DNA from: Sphingopyxis sp. YR583
Lineage (GTDB): Bacteria; Pseudomonadota; Alphaproteobacteria; Sphingomonadales; Sphingomonadaceae
Reading direction: 5' to 3'
Length of the DNA: 64,000 nt
NCBI RefSeq assembly: GCF_900108295.1
Contig: NZ_FNWK01000001.1
Coordinates: 1,240,001-1,304,000 of the forward strand
Shown here: in pieces, positions 12,348 through 23,929 of the stretch
How the letters are laid out: each line of letters opens with the position of its first letter
Numbering within the stretch: position 1 is the stretch's first letter
Program-made: the position numbers and the translations under genes
Notes under the pieces: model-generated
The model's input: only the letters and a program-made list of their open reading frames with translations
Database searches by the model: none
Told to the model about the DNA's origin: nothing

Positions 12348-13172
12348 TCAAGATGGGAAAACATTTGGTGACATCACTCGATCTCGTTGTCGATCAACGC
12401 TTTCAATAAGGGTTTTAATACCATCTAGAGCCTCGACCGCTTCCTGCCCTATTTTTTCCAAGCTGTCGAATTGCGTATCACGACGAAAATCACGAATTTT
12501 TTCAATGACATCTTGCGACATCTTAGTCTGAAGGCCGTTCGCCTCCTCGGAAAGCTCGTTAAAGTGCCTGAGAAGAAGCTCAGCAATATCGAACGTTGAT
12601 ATGGACGTGACGAAAGTGTGATCGCCATTGGACAATTTGCGTGAAACTGAAGCAAGAGCCTCTTGAAGCTCACCCTTTCCTTTCGTGGAATTAAATAGAA
12701 GGGGATTTCGGGTTCGAGCATTTTGCGTTGTCGTAAACCCGCCTTCAATTCTCCTAAATGTTGGGAAAAATAGAGACGCCCCGTGCTGAGAGAGAAAATG
12801 ATTGAATTTGTCCCGAGCGTCAAATGACTCTTCTTCATCATCGTCGTCAATAGTGTCTTCTACGTCAAATTCGTCACCATGCTCATCGACAAAAGTACCC
12901 CTGCAAGTATGTGTATACAACTTCTGTATGGATACTTGGTACTTGCTTGTCTTCATACTAAATGAAGAAAATTCTACTTCGTTCAACAAAGCGTGAGTAT
13001 TTCCGCTCACAGTATACCATATAAGCTTTAAAAGATTAGTTTTGCCGGCGCCGTTGAATCCTGTTATTATGTTAAGATCTGAATGAAAATCGATCTTTAA
13101 CTGGCTCTTTCGATCCAAGAAACCCAATATTTCAAGAGATTCTATTTTCACAGGATCACCCAATTCCCTCAT
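12348..13172 (-). pseudogene. Truncated AAA/OLD-like ATPase (N-terminal half only)
   Basis: A 274-residue frame from ATG 13172. It has an SMC/RecF/OLD-type N-terminus: IESLEILGF, then the Walker A loop ITGFNGAGKTNLLKL (about 38-52). A central acidic run (DTIDDDDEEE) and helical region follow. The chain ends at SPNVFPS before the ABC signature and Walker B blocks, so it is about half the usual length of this ATPase type and should not hydrolyse ATP normally. Base composition is much more AT-rich than all neighbours and codon use differs (TTT, AAT, TCT, AAA common), indicating recent acquisition. Families of this kind occur in defence modules, but no partner gene remains. Confidence 0.65.
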
Positions 13173-13422
13173 GCCTTTCAAAGGCCCAAAAAAATACTGG
13201 AGCTAATTCGCCGATACGAAGCGAGGCGCTACCCTATTTTTCTGAGATGCTATCCAACCAAGATTGTCGCTGCAAGTCCTTCCCCCACCCCCTTGCATTT
13301 CCCACCCCCCGGCGTAAGGCGGCGCGGACATAAACCTGCGCGTGCGACTCCGCTTGGCCCCGCTCTCCCGAACGGGCCTCGGCCGTCATTCCCCGCCGCG
13401 CCAACATGGGGACTGCAATCCT

Positions 13423-16095
<2,673 letters not shown>

Positions 16096-16120
16096 CGCGG
16101 CCACTTGCTGATGCTATGAG

Positions 16121-16150
16121 CGCCCGCCCCCTCACCGGGGCGGGCGTTTT
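16121..16150 (+). terminator. Intrinsic terminator of acnA
   Basis: A 10-bp perfect GC stem (CGCCCGCCCC with GGGGCGGGCG) with a 6-nt loop, followed by TTTT, 26 bp after the acnA stop codon. Confidence 0.88.
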
Positions 16151-16168
16151 CATTTGGAGAGGGAGCGC

Positions 16169-16444
16169 ATGAGCGCGGAGGTCATTATCATCGAGACCGT
16201 CGGCTGGACCGCGGCTGCGATCATCCTTGCCGCCTATATCCTGCTGTCGCTCGGCAAGCTCGAGGGACGCAGCTATCTTTATCAATGGATGAACGTGATC
16301 GGCGCCGGCGGCTTCGTCATCAATTCAGGCTATAATGGCGCGATCCCGTCGGCCGTCCTCAACGTCGTCTGGGCGGGCATGGGCGTCCTTACGCTGTGGA
16401 GCGTGTGGCGCGCCCGGCAAGCGGCGCGCGCCATCGTTCCCTAG
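16169..16444 (+). CDS. Small membrane protein (CBU_0592-like)
   Basis: A 91-residue protein with three predicted hydrophobic helices (TVGWTAAAIILAAYILLSL, YQWMNVIGAGGFVINSGYNG and VLNVVWAGMGVLTLWSVW). It fits the small CBU_0592-like membrane family of unknown function. The start at 16169 is set by a GGAGAGGGAGC ribosome site overlapping the acnA terminator region. It ends 10 bp before the convergent amidohydrolase. Confidence 0.7.
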   Translation: MSAEVIIIETVGWTAAAIILAAYILLSLGKLEGRSYLYQWMNVIGAGGFVINSGYNGAIPSAVLNVVWAGMGVLTLWSVWRARQAARAIVP

Positions 16445-16454
16445 CGAATATCCC

Positions 16455-17909
16455 TCAAGGCTTGGCCGCTGCGTTCCATGCCGCGACTTGCGCGCGCGTG
16501 TCAGCGAGCATCTTGTCGAGCGCGGCCCGGTCCTGCACAGTACCACGCATCACCACCGCATCGATCGCACGCGTCGCCGCGATATCCTCGAGCGGATTGG
16601 CGCGCAGCAGGACCAGATCGGCCGCCATGCCGGGCTTCACCGCGCCATAGCGATCGAGCCAGCCGAACCATGCGGGACCCGCGCGCGTCGCCGAGGCGAG
16701 CGCCTGCGCCGGGGTCAGTCCCTTTTGCTGGAACAGTTCGACCTCGTCATGCAGGCCGAAGCCGGGATAATTGAAGCTGTTGAGGAAACCCGCGTCGGTC
16801 CCCGCGATGATCGGCACGCCCGCCTCGGCCAGCATCGGCAGGATCGTCCCGACATCCTCGATCGCCTTGTGCCGCGCGGCAATCGCCGCGGCGTCGGCCT
16901 TGGCGGCGCGTTCGATCCGCCAGTCATATGTCTTGCGCAGCTTCGGCCCGATATAGGCGAGCCCCGCGTCCTTCGAATGGTCGTCGCGATCAAGATAGGC
17001 GATAATGCGGCTGCCGTTGAGCGTCGGCGTCACAAAAACGCCCTTGCTGGCGAAATGCCGATAAGCGGTCATCGCTGTTTCGCGGTCGAATCCCGCATCG
17101 AGGCGCCGGTTCGCCTCGGCGCGATCGATACGACCCGCGGCAAAATCGGCCGCAATCGCGGCTTCATCCTTCGCGCCGGCATTATAGGCATAGTCGAGAT
17201 GTTCGATCGAACTGATCCCGGCGTCGACCGCCTGCTCGGTCGTCAGCGCCATCGGGATATGGCCCGACGTGCGGAGTCCGAGCGCCTTGGCCCGCCCAAG
17301 CGCGTAGAGGAACAATTCGGGTTTCAGCGTGCTGTCGGTTATCTTGACGAAATCGACCTTGTCGCGCGTCTTCAGGCGATAGAGCGCAGCATCGACATCC
17401 GCCTCGCTACCGACTTCGATCGTCCCCTTCCACACCGGCGCAATACCCTCGATCTTGGCGCCCGAGGTCAGGAGGCGCGGACCGAAGAGGCCGCCGTTCG
17501 CGATTTCCCCGCGCCATGCGAGCACCTGCTCGGGCAGGTCGCCCGAGCAATCGCGGATCGTGGTGATCCCGTTCGCGACATAGAGCGGCAGCAACGCCCT
17601 ATTCTCTTCGATCAGGTCGGGCCCGCCGCCGAAATGGACGTGCATGTCCCACAGGCCGGGGATCAGGTAGCGCCCCTTGCCTTCGACGGTGCGGTCGGCG
17701 CGCCAGCCCTTGGCAATCGCAGCGTCGGCACCCACCGCAACGATATCGTCGCCTTTCAGCACCACGGCTTGCCCAGCCACCGTTTTTGCCGCTTCGACAT
17801 CGACGATCGTCACGTGGCGGATAATGACATCGCCCTGCGCCGGGGCGGCAAGCGCGGGCGAAGCGAAGACAACGAACGACGATGCCAGGGTAGCGAACAA
17901 TTGTTTCAT
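16455..17909 (-). CDS. Exported metal-dependent amidohydrolase
   Basis: A 484-residue amidohydrolase-superfamily enzyme with a signal peptide (MKQLFATLASSFVVFASPALA). The first metal-binding motif is GLWDMHVHFGG; conserved HIPMALT and AGTDAGF blocks follow with the expected spacing of imidazolonepropionase-like and related exported hydrolases. The substrate cannot be read from sequence; peptidic or cyclic-amide substrates are usual. A GGAAAGG ribosome site precedes ATG 17909. Confidence 0.85.
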   Translation of the reverse strand: MKQLFATLASSFVVFASPALAAPAQGDVIIRHVTIVDVEAAKTVAGQAVVLKGDDIVAVGADAAIAKGWRADRTVEGKGRYLIPGLWDMHVHFGGGPDLIEENRALLPLYVANGITTIRDCSGDLPEQVLAWRGEIANGGLFGPRLLTSGAKIEGIAPVWKGTIEVGSEADVDAALYRLKTRDKVDFVKITDSTLKPELFLYALGRAKALGLRTSGHIPMALTTEQAVDAGISSIEHLDYAYNAGAKDEAAIAADFAAGRIDRAEANRRLDAGFDRETAMTAYRHFASKGVFVTPTLNGSRIIAYLDRDDHSKDAGLAYIGPKLRKTYDWRIERAAKADAAAIAARHKAIEDVGTILPMLAEAGVPIIAGTDAGFLNSFNYPGFGLHDEVELFQQKGLTPAQALASATRAGPAWFGWLDRYGAVKPGMAADLVLLRANPLEDIAATRAIDAVVMRGTVQDRAALDKMLADTRAQVAAWNAAAKP

Positions 17910-18090
17910 GGGCGACCTTTCCAGACTCGCGAAGAGCCTTAGCCTCGTCGCGGCCGGTACAACAAGAAAAGGATGGTGGTGCGCAGAGTCACGGCCGATC
18001 CGGTCTCAAACCGGCGTTTCCTCGACGCACGCCGAGGAGGCCGCTCAATTTGAAAAGATGAGCGGTCTCCGGTGGAATATGGCAGAAATC

Positions 18091-18164
18091 TGGATGCCCC
18101 GTGAGGATTCGAACCTCAATAGACGGAATCAGAATCCGTAGTCTTACCATTAGACGACGGGGCA
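18091..18164 (-). tRNA. tRNA-Gln(CTG)
   Basis: Cloverleaf on the minus strand: acceptor TGCCCCG pairs with CGGGGCA, the D arm contains TAATGGTA, and the anticodon stem ACGGA/TCCGT holds loop TTCTGAT with anticodon CTG. The T arm contains GGTTCGAATCC. The discriminator is T and the CCA end is encoded (18091-18093). Confidence 0.95.
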
Positions 18165-18174
18165 GGAGCGGGCG

Positions 18175-18203
18175 CCAATAAGCGGCAGATTAGAGCCGGT
18201 CAA
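18175..18203 (-). promoter_or_regulatory. Sigma-70 promoter of tRNA-Gln
   Basis: On the minus strand TTGACC (-35, 18198-18203) and TATTGG (-10, 18175-18180) are separated by exactly 17 nt. The -10 box ends 11 nt before the mature tRNA 5' end. Confidence 0.7.
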
Positions 18204-18348
18204 GGGGGTTAAATTGTGACGATGTGGCGATCGAAGGCGGTGACGGCCCGCACAAGCCTGCTTGCCCTGACGCATTTCGCCGCTAGCATCACCCAATAAC
18301 AAAAGAAGGGGGCCGCGCGCCCGCGCGGATGCCCGAAGGAGTGGGTTG

Positions 18349-19641
18349 ATGCGTCATGTCGCGATCGTCGGGTCGGGCCCTGCGGGTTATTACACTGCCG
18401 AAACATTGCAGAAGGCCGACGACATAGCGGTCGACGTCATCGACCGGCTTCCTGTTCCCTATGGCCTGATCCGCACCGGGGTCGCGCCCGATCACCAGTC
18501 GATCAAGGCGGTGTCTCGCCGCTATGAGGGCACGGCGCTCACCGACAATGTCCGCTTCGTCGGCCATGTGTCGGTCGGCAGCGACATCACGATCGATGAA
18601 CTCGTCGGCCTTTACGACGCCGTGGTGCTGGCGACCGGCGCGCCGAACGACCGGCCGCTCGATATTCCGGGCGCCGACCTCCCCGGCGTGATCGGAAGCG
18701 CGGCCTTTGTCGGCTGGTACAATGGCCACCCCGATTTCGCCGACCTCAATCCGCCGCTCGACGCGCCCGGCGTCGCCGTGATCGGCAATGGCAATGTCGC
18801 GCTCGACGTCGCGCGCATCCTTGCCAAGACGCCGGCCGAGTTTGCCGGGAGCGACATCGTCGCCCACGCCCGCGATGCCTTGGCGGCGAGTGCGGTGCGC
18901 CATATCCAGATCCTCGGTCGGCGCGGCCCGCACCAGATCGCGATGACCCCGAAGGAACTCGGCGAACTCGGCCATCTCGAACGCGCCAGCCCGCGCGTCG
19001 ACCCCGCCGACCTGCCGCCCGAAGGCGACGACGCCATGCTCGAACCGGGTATGCGCAAGTCGGTGACCCATTTGCGCAGCTTCAGCGCCAATCCGGTCGC
19101 CAAGCCGGTGACGATCGATTTCGACTTCTTCGCCATGCCGATTGCGATCGAAGGCGATGGCAGGGTGCAGCGCGTGATTGTCGAGCGCACAACACTCGAC
19201 GCCGACCTCACCAGCCATGGCACGGGCGAGACCTATGCGGTCGACGCAGGCCTGATCGTCAGCTGCATCGGCTATCAAACCCCGCCGATCCCGGGCGTGC
19301 CCTACGAGCACGGCCGCGGCCGCTTTGCGAGCGATGAGGGGCGCATCCTGCCCGGCCTCTATGCCGTCGGTTGGGCACGGCGCGGACCGTCGGGAACGAT
19401 CGGCACCAACAAACCCGACGGCGCGCGTATCGGCGAGATGGTGCTGGAGGATATCGGGCGCGGCGCCGGCAAGGCGGGACGTCCGGGGCTCGACGCGTTA
19501 CTCGCGAGCCGCAACATCACGCCCGTCACCTTCCGCGACTGGCGCCGGATCGAGGAGGCCGAGGTCGCCGCCGCGCTCGAGGGACGCCCCCGCGAGAAAT
19601 TCACGAGCATCGAGGCGATGTTGCAAGCCATCGGGCGGTGA
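18349..19641 (+). CDS. Ferredoxin/adrenodoxin-type NADP reductase (FprA-like)
   Basis: A 430-residue flavoprotein of the adrenodoxin-reductase family. The FAD-binding motif is VGSGPAGYYTAE at the N-terminus, and a second Rossmann motif VIGNGNVALDVARIL is near residue 145. The C-terminal GTNKPDGA block is typical of this family. It would pass electrons from NADPH to a ferredoxin. ATG 18349 has a GAAGGAG site 8 nt upstream; the TTG just before it is less likely. Its stop overlaps the GTG start of the next gene. Confidence 0.9.
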   Translation: MRHVAIVGSGPAGYYTAETLQKADDIAVDVIDRLPVPYGLIRTGVAPDHQSIKAVSRRYEGTALTDNVRFVGHVSVGSDITIDELVGLYDAVVLATGAPNDRPLDIPGADLPGVIGSAAFVGWYNGHPDFADLNPPLDAPGVAVIGNGNVALDVARILAKTPAEFAGSDIVAHARDALAASAVRHIQILGRRGPHQIAMTPKELGELGHLERASPRVDPADLPPEGDDAMLEPGMRKSVTHLRSFSANPVAKPVTIDFDFFAMPIAIEGDGRVQRVIVERTTLDADLTSHGTGETYAVDAGLIVSCIGYQTPPIPGVPYEHGRGRFASDEGRILPGLYAVGWARRGPSGTIGTNKPDGARIGEMVLEDIGRGAGKAGRPGLDALLASRNITPVTFRDWRRIEEAEVAAALEGRPREKFTSIEAMLQAIGR

Positions 19642-20039
19642 CAGCGCGCGTCCGCACCATCCTGCGTTGGCTGCTCGCGCTCGCCTATGGCTATGCAGGC
19701 TATCGCCATCTCGCGACACCTGAGCCGTTCCGTGCAATCACCCCGCCATGGGTCCCGGAGGCCCCGCTGGTTGTCGCGGCGACCGGCATCGCCGAGATCG
19801 CAGGCGCGGTCGGGCTGATGATCCCGGCGACGCGCAAGGCCGCCGGCTGGGGCCTCGCGCTCTATGCACTGTGCGTCTGGCCCGCGAATTTCCACCACGC
19901 GCTTGCCAATATCGCGATCGGCGGCGAGACGCTCGGCTGGTGGTACCATGGCCCGCGCCTCGCCGCGCAGCCGCTGATCATCTGGTGGGCGCTGTGGGCG
20001 AGCGGCGCGACCGACTGGCCGTTTCGCCGCCGCCCCTAG
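19638..20039 (+). CDS. DoxX-like small membrane protein
   Basis: A 133-residue membrane protein with about four hydrophobic segments and the DoxX/DoxD-type pattern (RWLLALAYGYAGYRHL, then ATGIAEIAGAVGLMIPATR). The start is GTG 19638, which overlaps the TGA of the reductase gene, indicating translational coupling. It may act in a membrane redox process with the upstream reductase, but that is inference. Confidence 0.75.
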   Translation: MTARVRTILRWLLALAYGYAGYRHLATPEPFRAITPPWVPEAPLVVAATGIAEIAGAVGLMIPATRKAAGWGLALYALCVWPANFHHALANIAIGGETLGWWYHGPRLAAQPLIIWWALWASGATDWPFRRRP

Positions 20040-20055
20040 TCCTTATTTATAGTCC

Positions 20056-21312
20056 CTATTTCGCGACTGGCGTTTCGATCGGCGGCTGGCCCTTCTGGCT
20101 CGCCGCATAGGCCTCGACCGCCTTCAGCACGCGCAGCATGTTGCCGCTCGAAATCTTTTCCAGCTCAGCCTGCGTATAGCCGCGCCGCGCCAGTTCGGCG
20201 AACAGGCGCGGATAGCCTGTGACATCCTCCAGCCCGACCGGGGTCGCGTCCATCCCGTCATAATCGCCGCCGATGCCGATATGATCGACGCCGATCGTCT
20301 TCTTGATATGGTCGATATGGTCCGCCGCGATTCCGATCGGCACCTGCGGCGCCGGATTCGCCGCGTCCCATGCTTTCAGCGCCGGGGCGACGGCATCGGG
20401 ATTGCCGACATACAGCGCGTCGAGCCGCGCCTTTTCGGCCGTGCGCGAAAGCCCGTGCGCGCGCAGCTTGGGGTCGAGGAAGGCGGCATAGAGCACCACC
20501 ATGATAACGCCGCCATTGGCCTTCACCGCGGGCAGCACGCTGTCGGGCACGTTGCGCGGATGGTCGTTGACGCCGCGCACGCCCGAATGGCTGAACATCA
20601 CCGGCGCGTGCGAGACCTCGAGCGCGTCCTTCATCGTCGCTTCGCTGACATGGCTCAGATCGACGATCATGCCGATGCGGTTCATTTCGCGAACGACCTG
20701 CTTGCCGAAATCGGTGAGCCCGTCATGCTGCGGCGCGTCGGTCGCGCTGTCGGCCCAAGGCGTCGTCTTGCCATGGGTCAGCGTCATGTAGCGCACGCCC
20801 ATACCGTAAAGCTCGCGCAGGACGGCGAGCGACGAGCCGATCGACTGGCCGCCCTCGGCGCCGAGCATGCCGGCGACCTTGCCGGCCTTCATTTGGCTTT
20901 CGAGTTCGGCCGAGGTCAACGCGAAACCAAGATCGTTCGGGTAACGCGCGATCAGTCGCTTCGCGACGTCGATCTGCTCGATCGTCTGCTGCACCGCCTG
21001 CTGCTCATTCGTGTTCGACGGCACATAGACCGACCAGAATTGCGCGCCAACATGCCCCTTGCGCAGGCGCTGGATATCGGTGTGCATCACCGTTCCGTCG
21101 GGCTTGGGCTTGGTCGTGTCGCGAAAATCGAAGCTGTTGATCACATTGCCGACGCTGCCCCGCAGTTCCCACGGCACGTCATTATGCCCATCGAACACCG
21201 GCGCCTTTTTGAGCGCGGCCTCGGCGATGGCTTCAGGCGATTTCTGCGCCGTAGCGGGAGTGGAGATCAGGGCGAGAGCGGCAAGGCCGGCGAGCAGGGA
21301 GGGCTTGTTCAT
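20056..21312 (-). CDS. Exported membrane dipeptidase (peptidase family M19)
   Basis: A 418-residue zinc dipeptidase of the renal dipeptidase family with an N-terminal signal peptide (MNKPSLLAGLAALALISTP). Metal-binding motifs include FDGHNDVPW, the bridging-Glu region GAEGGQSIG and DLSHVSE, with SHSGVRGVNDHPRN and the Asp in GGDYDGMD. ATG 21312 is chosen because the signal peptide starts there. It converges on the DoxX-like gene with a 16-bp gap. A second M19 enzyme lies at 58769. Confidence 0.92.
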   Translation of the reverse strand: MNKPSLLAGLAALALISTPATAQKSPEAIAEAALKKAPVFDGHNDVPWELRGSVGNVINSFDFRDTTKPKPDGTVMHTDIQRLRKGHVGAQFWSVYVPSNTNEQQAVQQTIEQIDVAKRLIARYPNDLGFALTSAELESQMKAGKVAGMLGAEGGQSIGSSLAVLRELYGMGVRYMTLTHGKTTPWADSATDAPQHDGLTDFGKQVVREMNRIGMIVDLSHVSEATMKDALEVSHAPVMFSHSGVRGVNDHPRNVPDSVLPAVKANGGVIMVVLYAAFLDPKLRAHGLSRTAEKARLDALYVGNPDAVAPALKAWDAANPAPQVPIGIAADHIDHIKKTIGVDHIGIGGDYDGMDATPVGLEDVTGYPRLFAELARRGYTQAELEKISSGNMLRVLKAVEAYAASQKGQPPIETPVAK

Positions 21313-21390
21313 GGCGCGCGACCTTAAGTGCTTGTTGCCGCAGCGCAAGCCTCACTTGACGGGAACGTCAACGCCGCGCAGCATTGCCCG

Positions 21391-22566
21391 ATGACAGCCT
21401 TCGACGACTGGCGCGCCCGTTCGCCCTATTATGACGAAACGCACGAAGCGCTGGCGCAAAGCGTCCGCCGTTTCGTGGCGCGCGAGATCGCGCCCAACAT
21501 CGACCGATGGGAGGCTGAGGGCGAACTGCCGCGCAACCTCCACAAGAAAGCCGCCGAAGCCGGTATCCTCGGCCTGCGCTACCCCGAACAATATGGCGGG
21601 CACAGCGAGGGCTTCGACAATTTTCACGGGTTAGTGCTGACCGAGGAACTCGCGGCGGTCGGCGCGGGCGGGCTTGGCGCTTCGTTGATGACGCACGGCA
21701 TCGGCCTGCCCCCGATCCTTGCCTTGGGTTCCGAGGAATTGAAGCAACGCGTCGCGCCGCCCGTGCTCGGGGGCGACAAAATCATCGCGCTCGGCATCAC
21801 CGAGGCAGGCGGCGGCAGCGACGTCGCCAATCTCAAGACGACGGCTGTCCGCGACGGCGACAGCTACATCGTCAACGGCGGCAAGATGTTCATCACCAGC
21901 GGCATGCGCGCCGACTGGCTGACCTGCGCGGTGCGCACCGGCGGCCCCGGCGCCGCGGGCATCTCGCTGCTGCTGATCGACATGAGCAGCCCCGGGGTCG
22001 AGCGCACAAGGCTCGACAAGATGGGCTGGCGTTGCAGCGACACCGCCGCGATCCATTTCAGCGACGTCCGCGTCCCCGCCGACAATCTGATCGGTCCCGA
22101 GAATGGCGGCTTCATCGGCATCATGCGCAACTTCAATTCGGAGCGGCTCGGCATGGCGATGGGCTGCTGCGCCTACGCCCGCGTCGCGATGGCCGAGGCC
22201 GCCGAATGGGCGCAGAACCGCGAGACCTTCGGCAAACAGCTCGTCGGCCACCAGTCGATCCGTATCAAGCTCGCCGACATGGAACGCCAGATCGAGGCGA
22301 CACAAGCCTGGGTCGACCTCTGCGCCTGGCAGGTGAAAGAAGGCAAGGATCGCCCCGCCGACTTCGCGATGCTGAAGGTGCAGGCGACACGGATGCTGGA
22401 GGCCGTCGCGCGTGAGGCCGCACAGATACTCGGCGGCGCTTCCTATATCACCGGAAGCAAGGTCGAACGCATCTATCGCGAAGTTCGCGTCAATGCCATC
22501 GGGGGAGGTAGCGAGGAAATCATGCTCGACCTAGCGGGTCGGCAACTCTTCGGCGGAAAGCGCTAG
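21391..22566 (+). CDS. Acyl-CoA dehydrogenase
   Basis: A 391-residue FAD-dependent acyl-CoA dehydrogenase. ITEAGGGSDVANLKTTAVRDG and MFITSGMRADW match the FAD/substrate-binding middle domain, and ERIYREVRVNAIGGGSEEIM matches the C-terminal signature. It catalyses the first oxidation step of fatty or branched acyl-CoA breakdown; the chain length specificity is not readable. The Glu in the AIGGGSEEI region is consistent with catalysis. It converges on the ArsR gene, with stop codons overlapping. Confidence 0.93.
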   Translation: MTAFDDWRARSPYYDETHEALAQSVRRFVAREIAPNIDRWEAEGELPRNLHKKAAEAGILGLRYPEQYGGHSEGFDNFHGLVLTEELAAVGAGGLGASLMTHGIGLPPILALGSEELKQRVAPPVLGGDKIIALGITEAGGGSDVANLKTTAVRDGDSYIVNGGKMFITSGMRADWLTCAVRTGGPGAAGISLLLIDMSSPGVERTRLDKMGWRCSDTAAIHFSDVRVPADNLIGPENGGFIGIMRNFNSERLGMAMGCCAYARVAMAEAAEWAQNRETFGKQLVGHQSIRIKLADMERQIEATQAWVDLCAWQVKEGKDRPADFAMLKVQATRMLEAVAREAAQILGGASYITGSKVERIYREVRVNAIGGGSEEIMLDLAGRQLFGGKR

Positions 22567-22898
22567 CCCTCTTCGCGCTGCTTGTCGGCCAGCGCGCGCG
22601 ATTCGGCCTTGAGCGGGCGCGACACCGGACAGACTTCCTGCACATAGCCATTGAGCACATTGGTCAGCGCGTCGGGCAACAAGCGGTAGAAAACAAACTG
22701 GCCGCGCTTCTCGCTGACGATCAGTCCGGCGTTTTCCAGCACCGACAGATGTTGCGACACCGCCGGTTTGCTCATTTCGAATCGCGCGGCAATGTCACCC
22801 GCGCTCAGTTCGGCATGCGCCAGATAGGCGAGAATCTTGCGCCGCGGCGTCGATGCCAATGCCTGAAAAACCCGTTCCATGCGTCCCGAAATGGGCAT
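22563..22898 (-). CDS. ArsR-family transcriptional regulator
   Basis: A 111-residue winged-helix repressor (ALASTPRRKILAYLAHAEL, then the recognition helix MSKPAVSQHLSVLENAGL). It has no CxC or CxxC metal-binding pair in the alpha-3 helix, so it is probably not a metal sensor but closer to the SdpR-like branch. ATG 22898 is used; an in-frame TTG at 22916 gives six more residues. It is divergent from the desaturase gene and a perfect palindrome lies between them, so control of the desaturase and itself is likely. Confidence 0.85.
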   Translation of the reverse strand: MPISGRMERVFQALASTPRRKILAYLAHAELSAGDIAARFEMSKPAVSQHLSVLENAGLIVSEKRGQFVFYRLLPDALTNVLNGYVQEVCPVSRPLKAESRALADKQREEG

Positions 22899-22929
22899 CG
22901 CAGGCTGACTTGACAAGAAATAATTTATT

Positions 22930-22943
22930 TAAGTAATTACTTA
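22930..22943. promoter_or_regulatory. Palindromic operator between ArsR and desaturase genes
   Basis: TAAGTAATTACTTA is a perfect 14-bp palindrome in an AT-rich 70-bp divergent intergenic region, otherwise rare in this high-GC window. Its size and place fit an ArsR-family operator overlapping both promoters. Confidence 0.6.
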
Positions 22944-22969
22944 TATTCTTTTCAATCAGGAGTCGGGCG

Positions 22970-23929
22970 ATGCGCAATGATCAGGATCCCCATGCCGTCA
23001 ATTTTCTGATCGACGAGGACGGACCCGACCCGCGCGGGGGCCGCGTCCGCGCTGACATGCCAAGCATCGTCTGGAACGGCGGCATGGCCGTGACCGCTCT
23101 CGTCGCGGGTCCCTTCTTCGCAACCCCCTCGGCGATCCTTCTTTTTGTCGTCGCCACCGGCGCGGCGCTGCTGCTCGGCCACAGCGTCGGTTATCACCGC
23201 ATGATGATCCATGGCAGCTTTGCCGCGCCCCGCTGGCTGACACGCACGCTCGTCTGGTTCGGCGCGTTCGTCGGCATGGCGGGCCCCTATGGCATCATCC
23301 GCGCCCACGATACGCGCGACTGGGCGCAGCGTCAGGCCGACTGCCATCCGTTCCTCGCGCACAAAACGCATATCCTGCGCGACGCATGGTGGCAGATCTA
23401 CTGCCGCCTCGATCTAGACTGCCCGCCGCGTTTCGATTTTGCCGAACTCGACCGCGACCCCTTCTACCGCTGGCTCGAGGCGACATGGCGCTGGCAGCAA
23501 CTGCCCGTCGCGCTTCTTTTCTTCGCGATCGGCGGCTGGGGCTGGGTCGTCTGGGGCGTCGCGGCGCGCGTCGCGGTCGCGAACCACGGGCACTGGCTCG
23601 TCGGCCATCTCGCGCACAATCGCGGTCCGCAGCATTGGACGGTCGACGCGCACGGTGTGCAGGCGTTCGATGTCCCATGGGCCGCAGTCCCGACGATGGG
23701 CGAGGCTTGGCATAACAATCACCACGCCTATCCCGGCTCGGCGCGCATCGGATTGCATCCGGGGCAGAGCGACTGGGGGTACGCCTTCATTCGCCTGTGT
23801 AAACGGTTCGGGCTGATCTGGAACGTCCGCACGCCCGACACGATGGGCTTGCGCAATGGGCTCACCGAGGTCCCTCGACACGAGCCCGGCTTCGCGGCAC
23901 AGTCGCCACATGGACACCCTATCGCATAG
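22970..23929 (+). CDS. Membrane fatty-acid / acyl-CoA desaturase
   Basis: A 319-residue di-iron membrane desaturase. Histidine motifs are HSVGYHRMMIH, RAHDTRDWAQ (the second box in the HDxRD form seen in a bacterial subgroup rather than HxxHH) and EAWHNNHHAYP. The extra ANHGHWLVGHLAHN block is also typical. Four hydrophobic segments fit the bilayer-spanning fold. ATG 22970 has AGGAG 7 nt upstream. It is probably used to introduce double bonds into membrane acyl chains under control of the divergent ArsR protein. Confidence 0.85.
   Translation: MRNDQDPHAVNFLIDEDGPDPRGGRVRADMPSIVWNGGMAVTALVAGPFFATPSAILLFVVATGAALLLGHSVGYHRMMIHGSFAAPRWLTRTLVWFGAFVGMAGPYGIIRAHDTRDWAQRQADCHPFLAHKTHILRDAWWQIYCRLDLDCPPRFDFAELDRDPFYRWLEATWRWQQLPVALLFFAIGGWGWVVWGVAARVAVANHGHWLVGHLAHNRGPQHWTVDAHGVQAFDVPWAAVPTMGEAWHNNHHAYPGSARIGLHPGQSDWGYAFIRLCKRFGLIWNVRTPDTMGLRNGLTEVPRHEPGFAAQSPHGHPIA

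Noticed and set aside
12216-12351. Upstream extension of the HTH protein to ATG/GTG near 12351
   Set aside because: No ribosome site, AT-rich composition unlike the body of the gene and overlap with the ATPase end; ATG 12183 with GGGAGATGGAGC is better.
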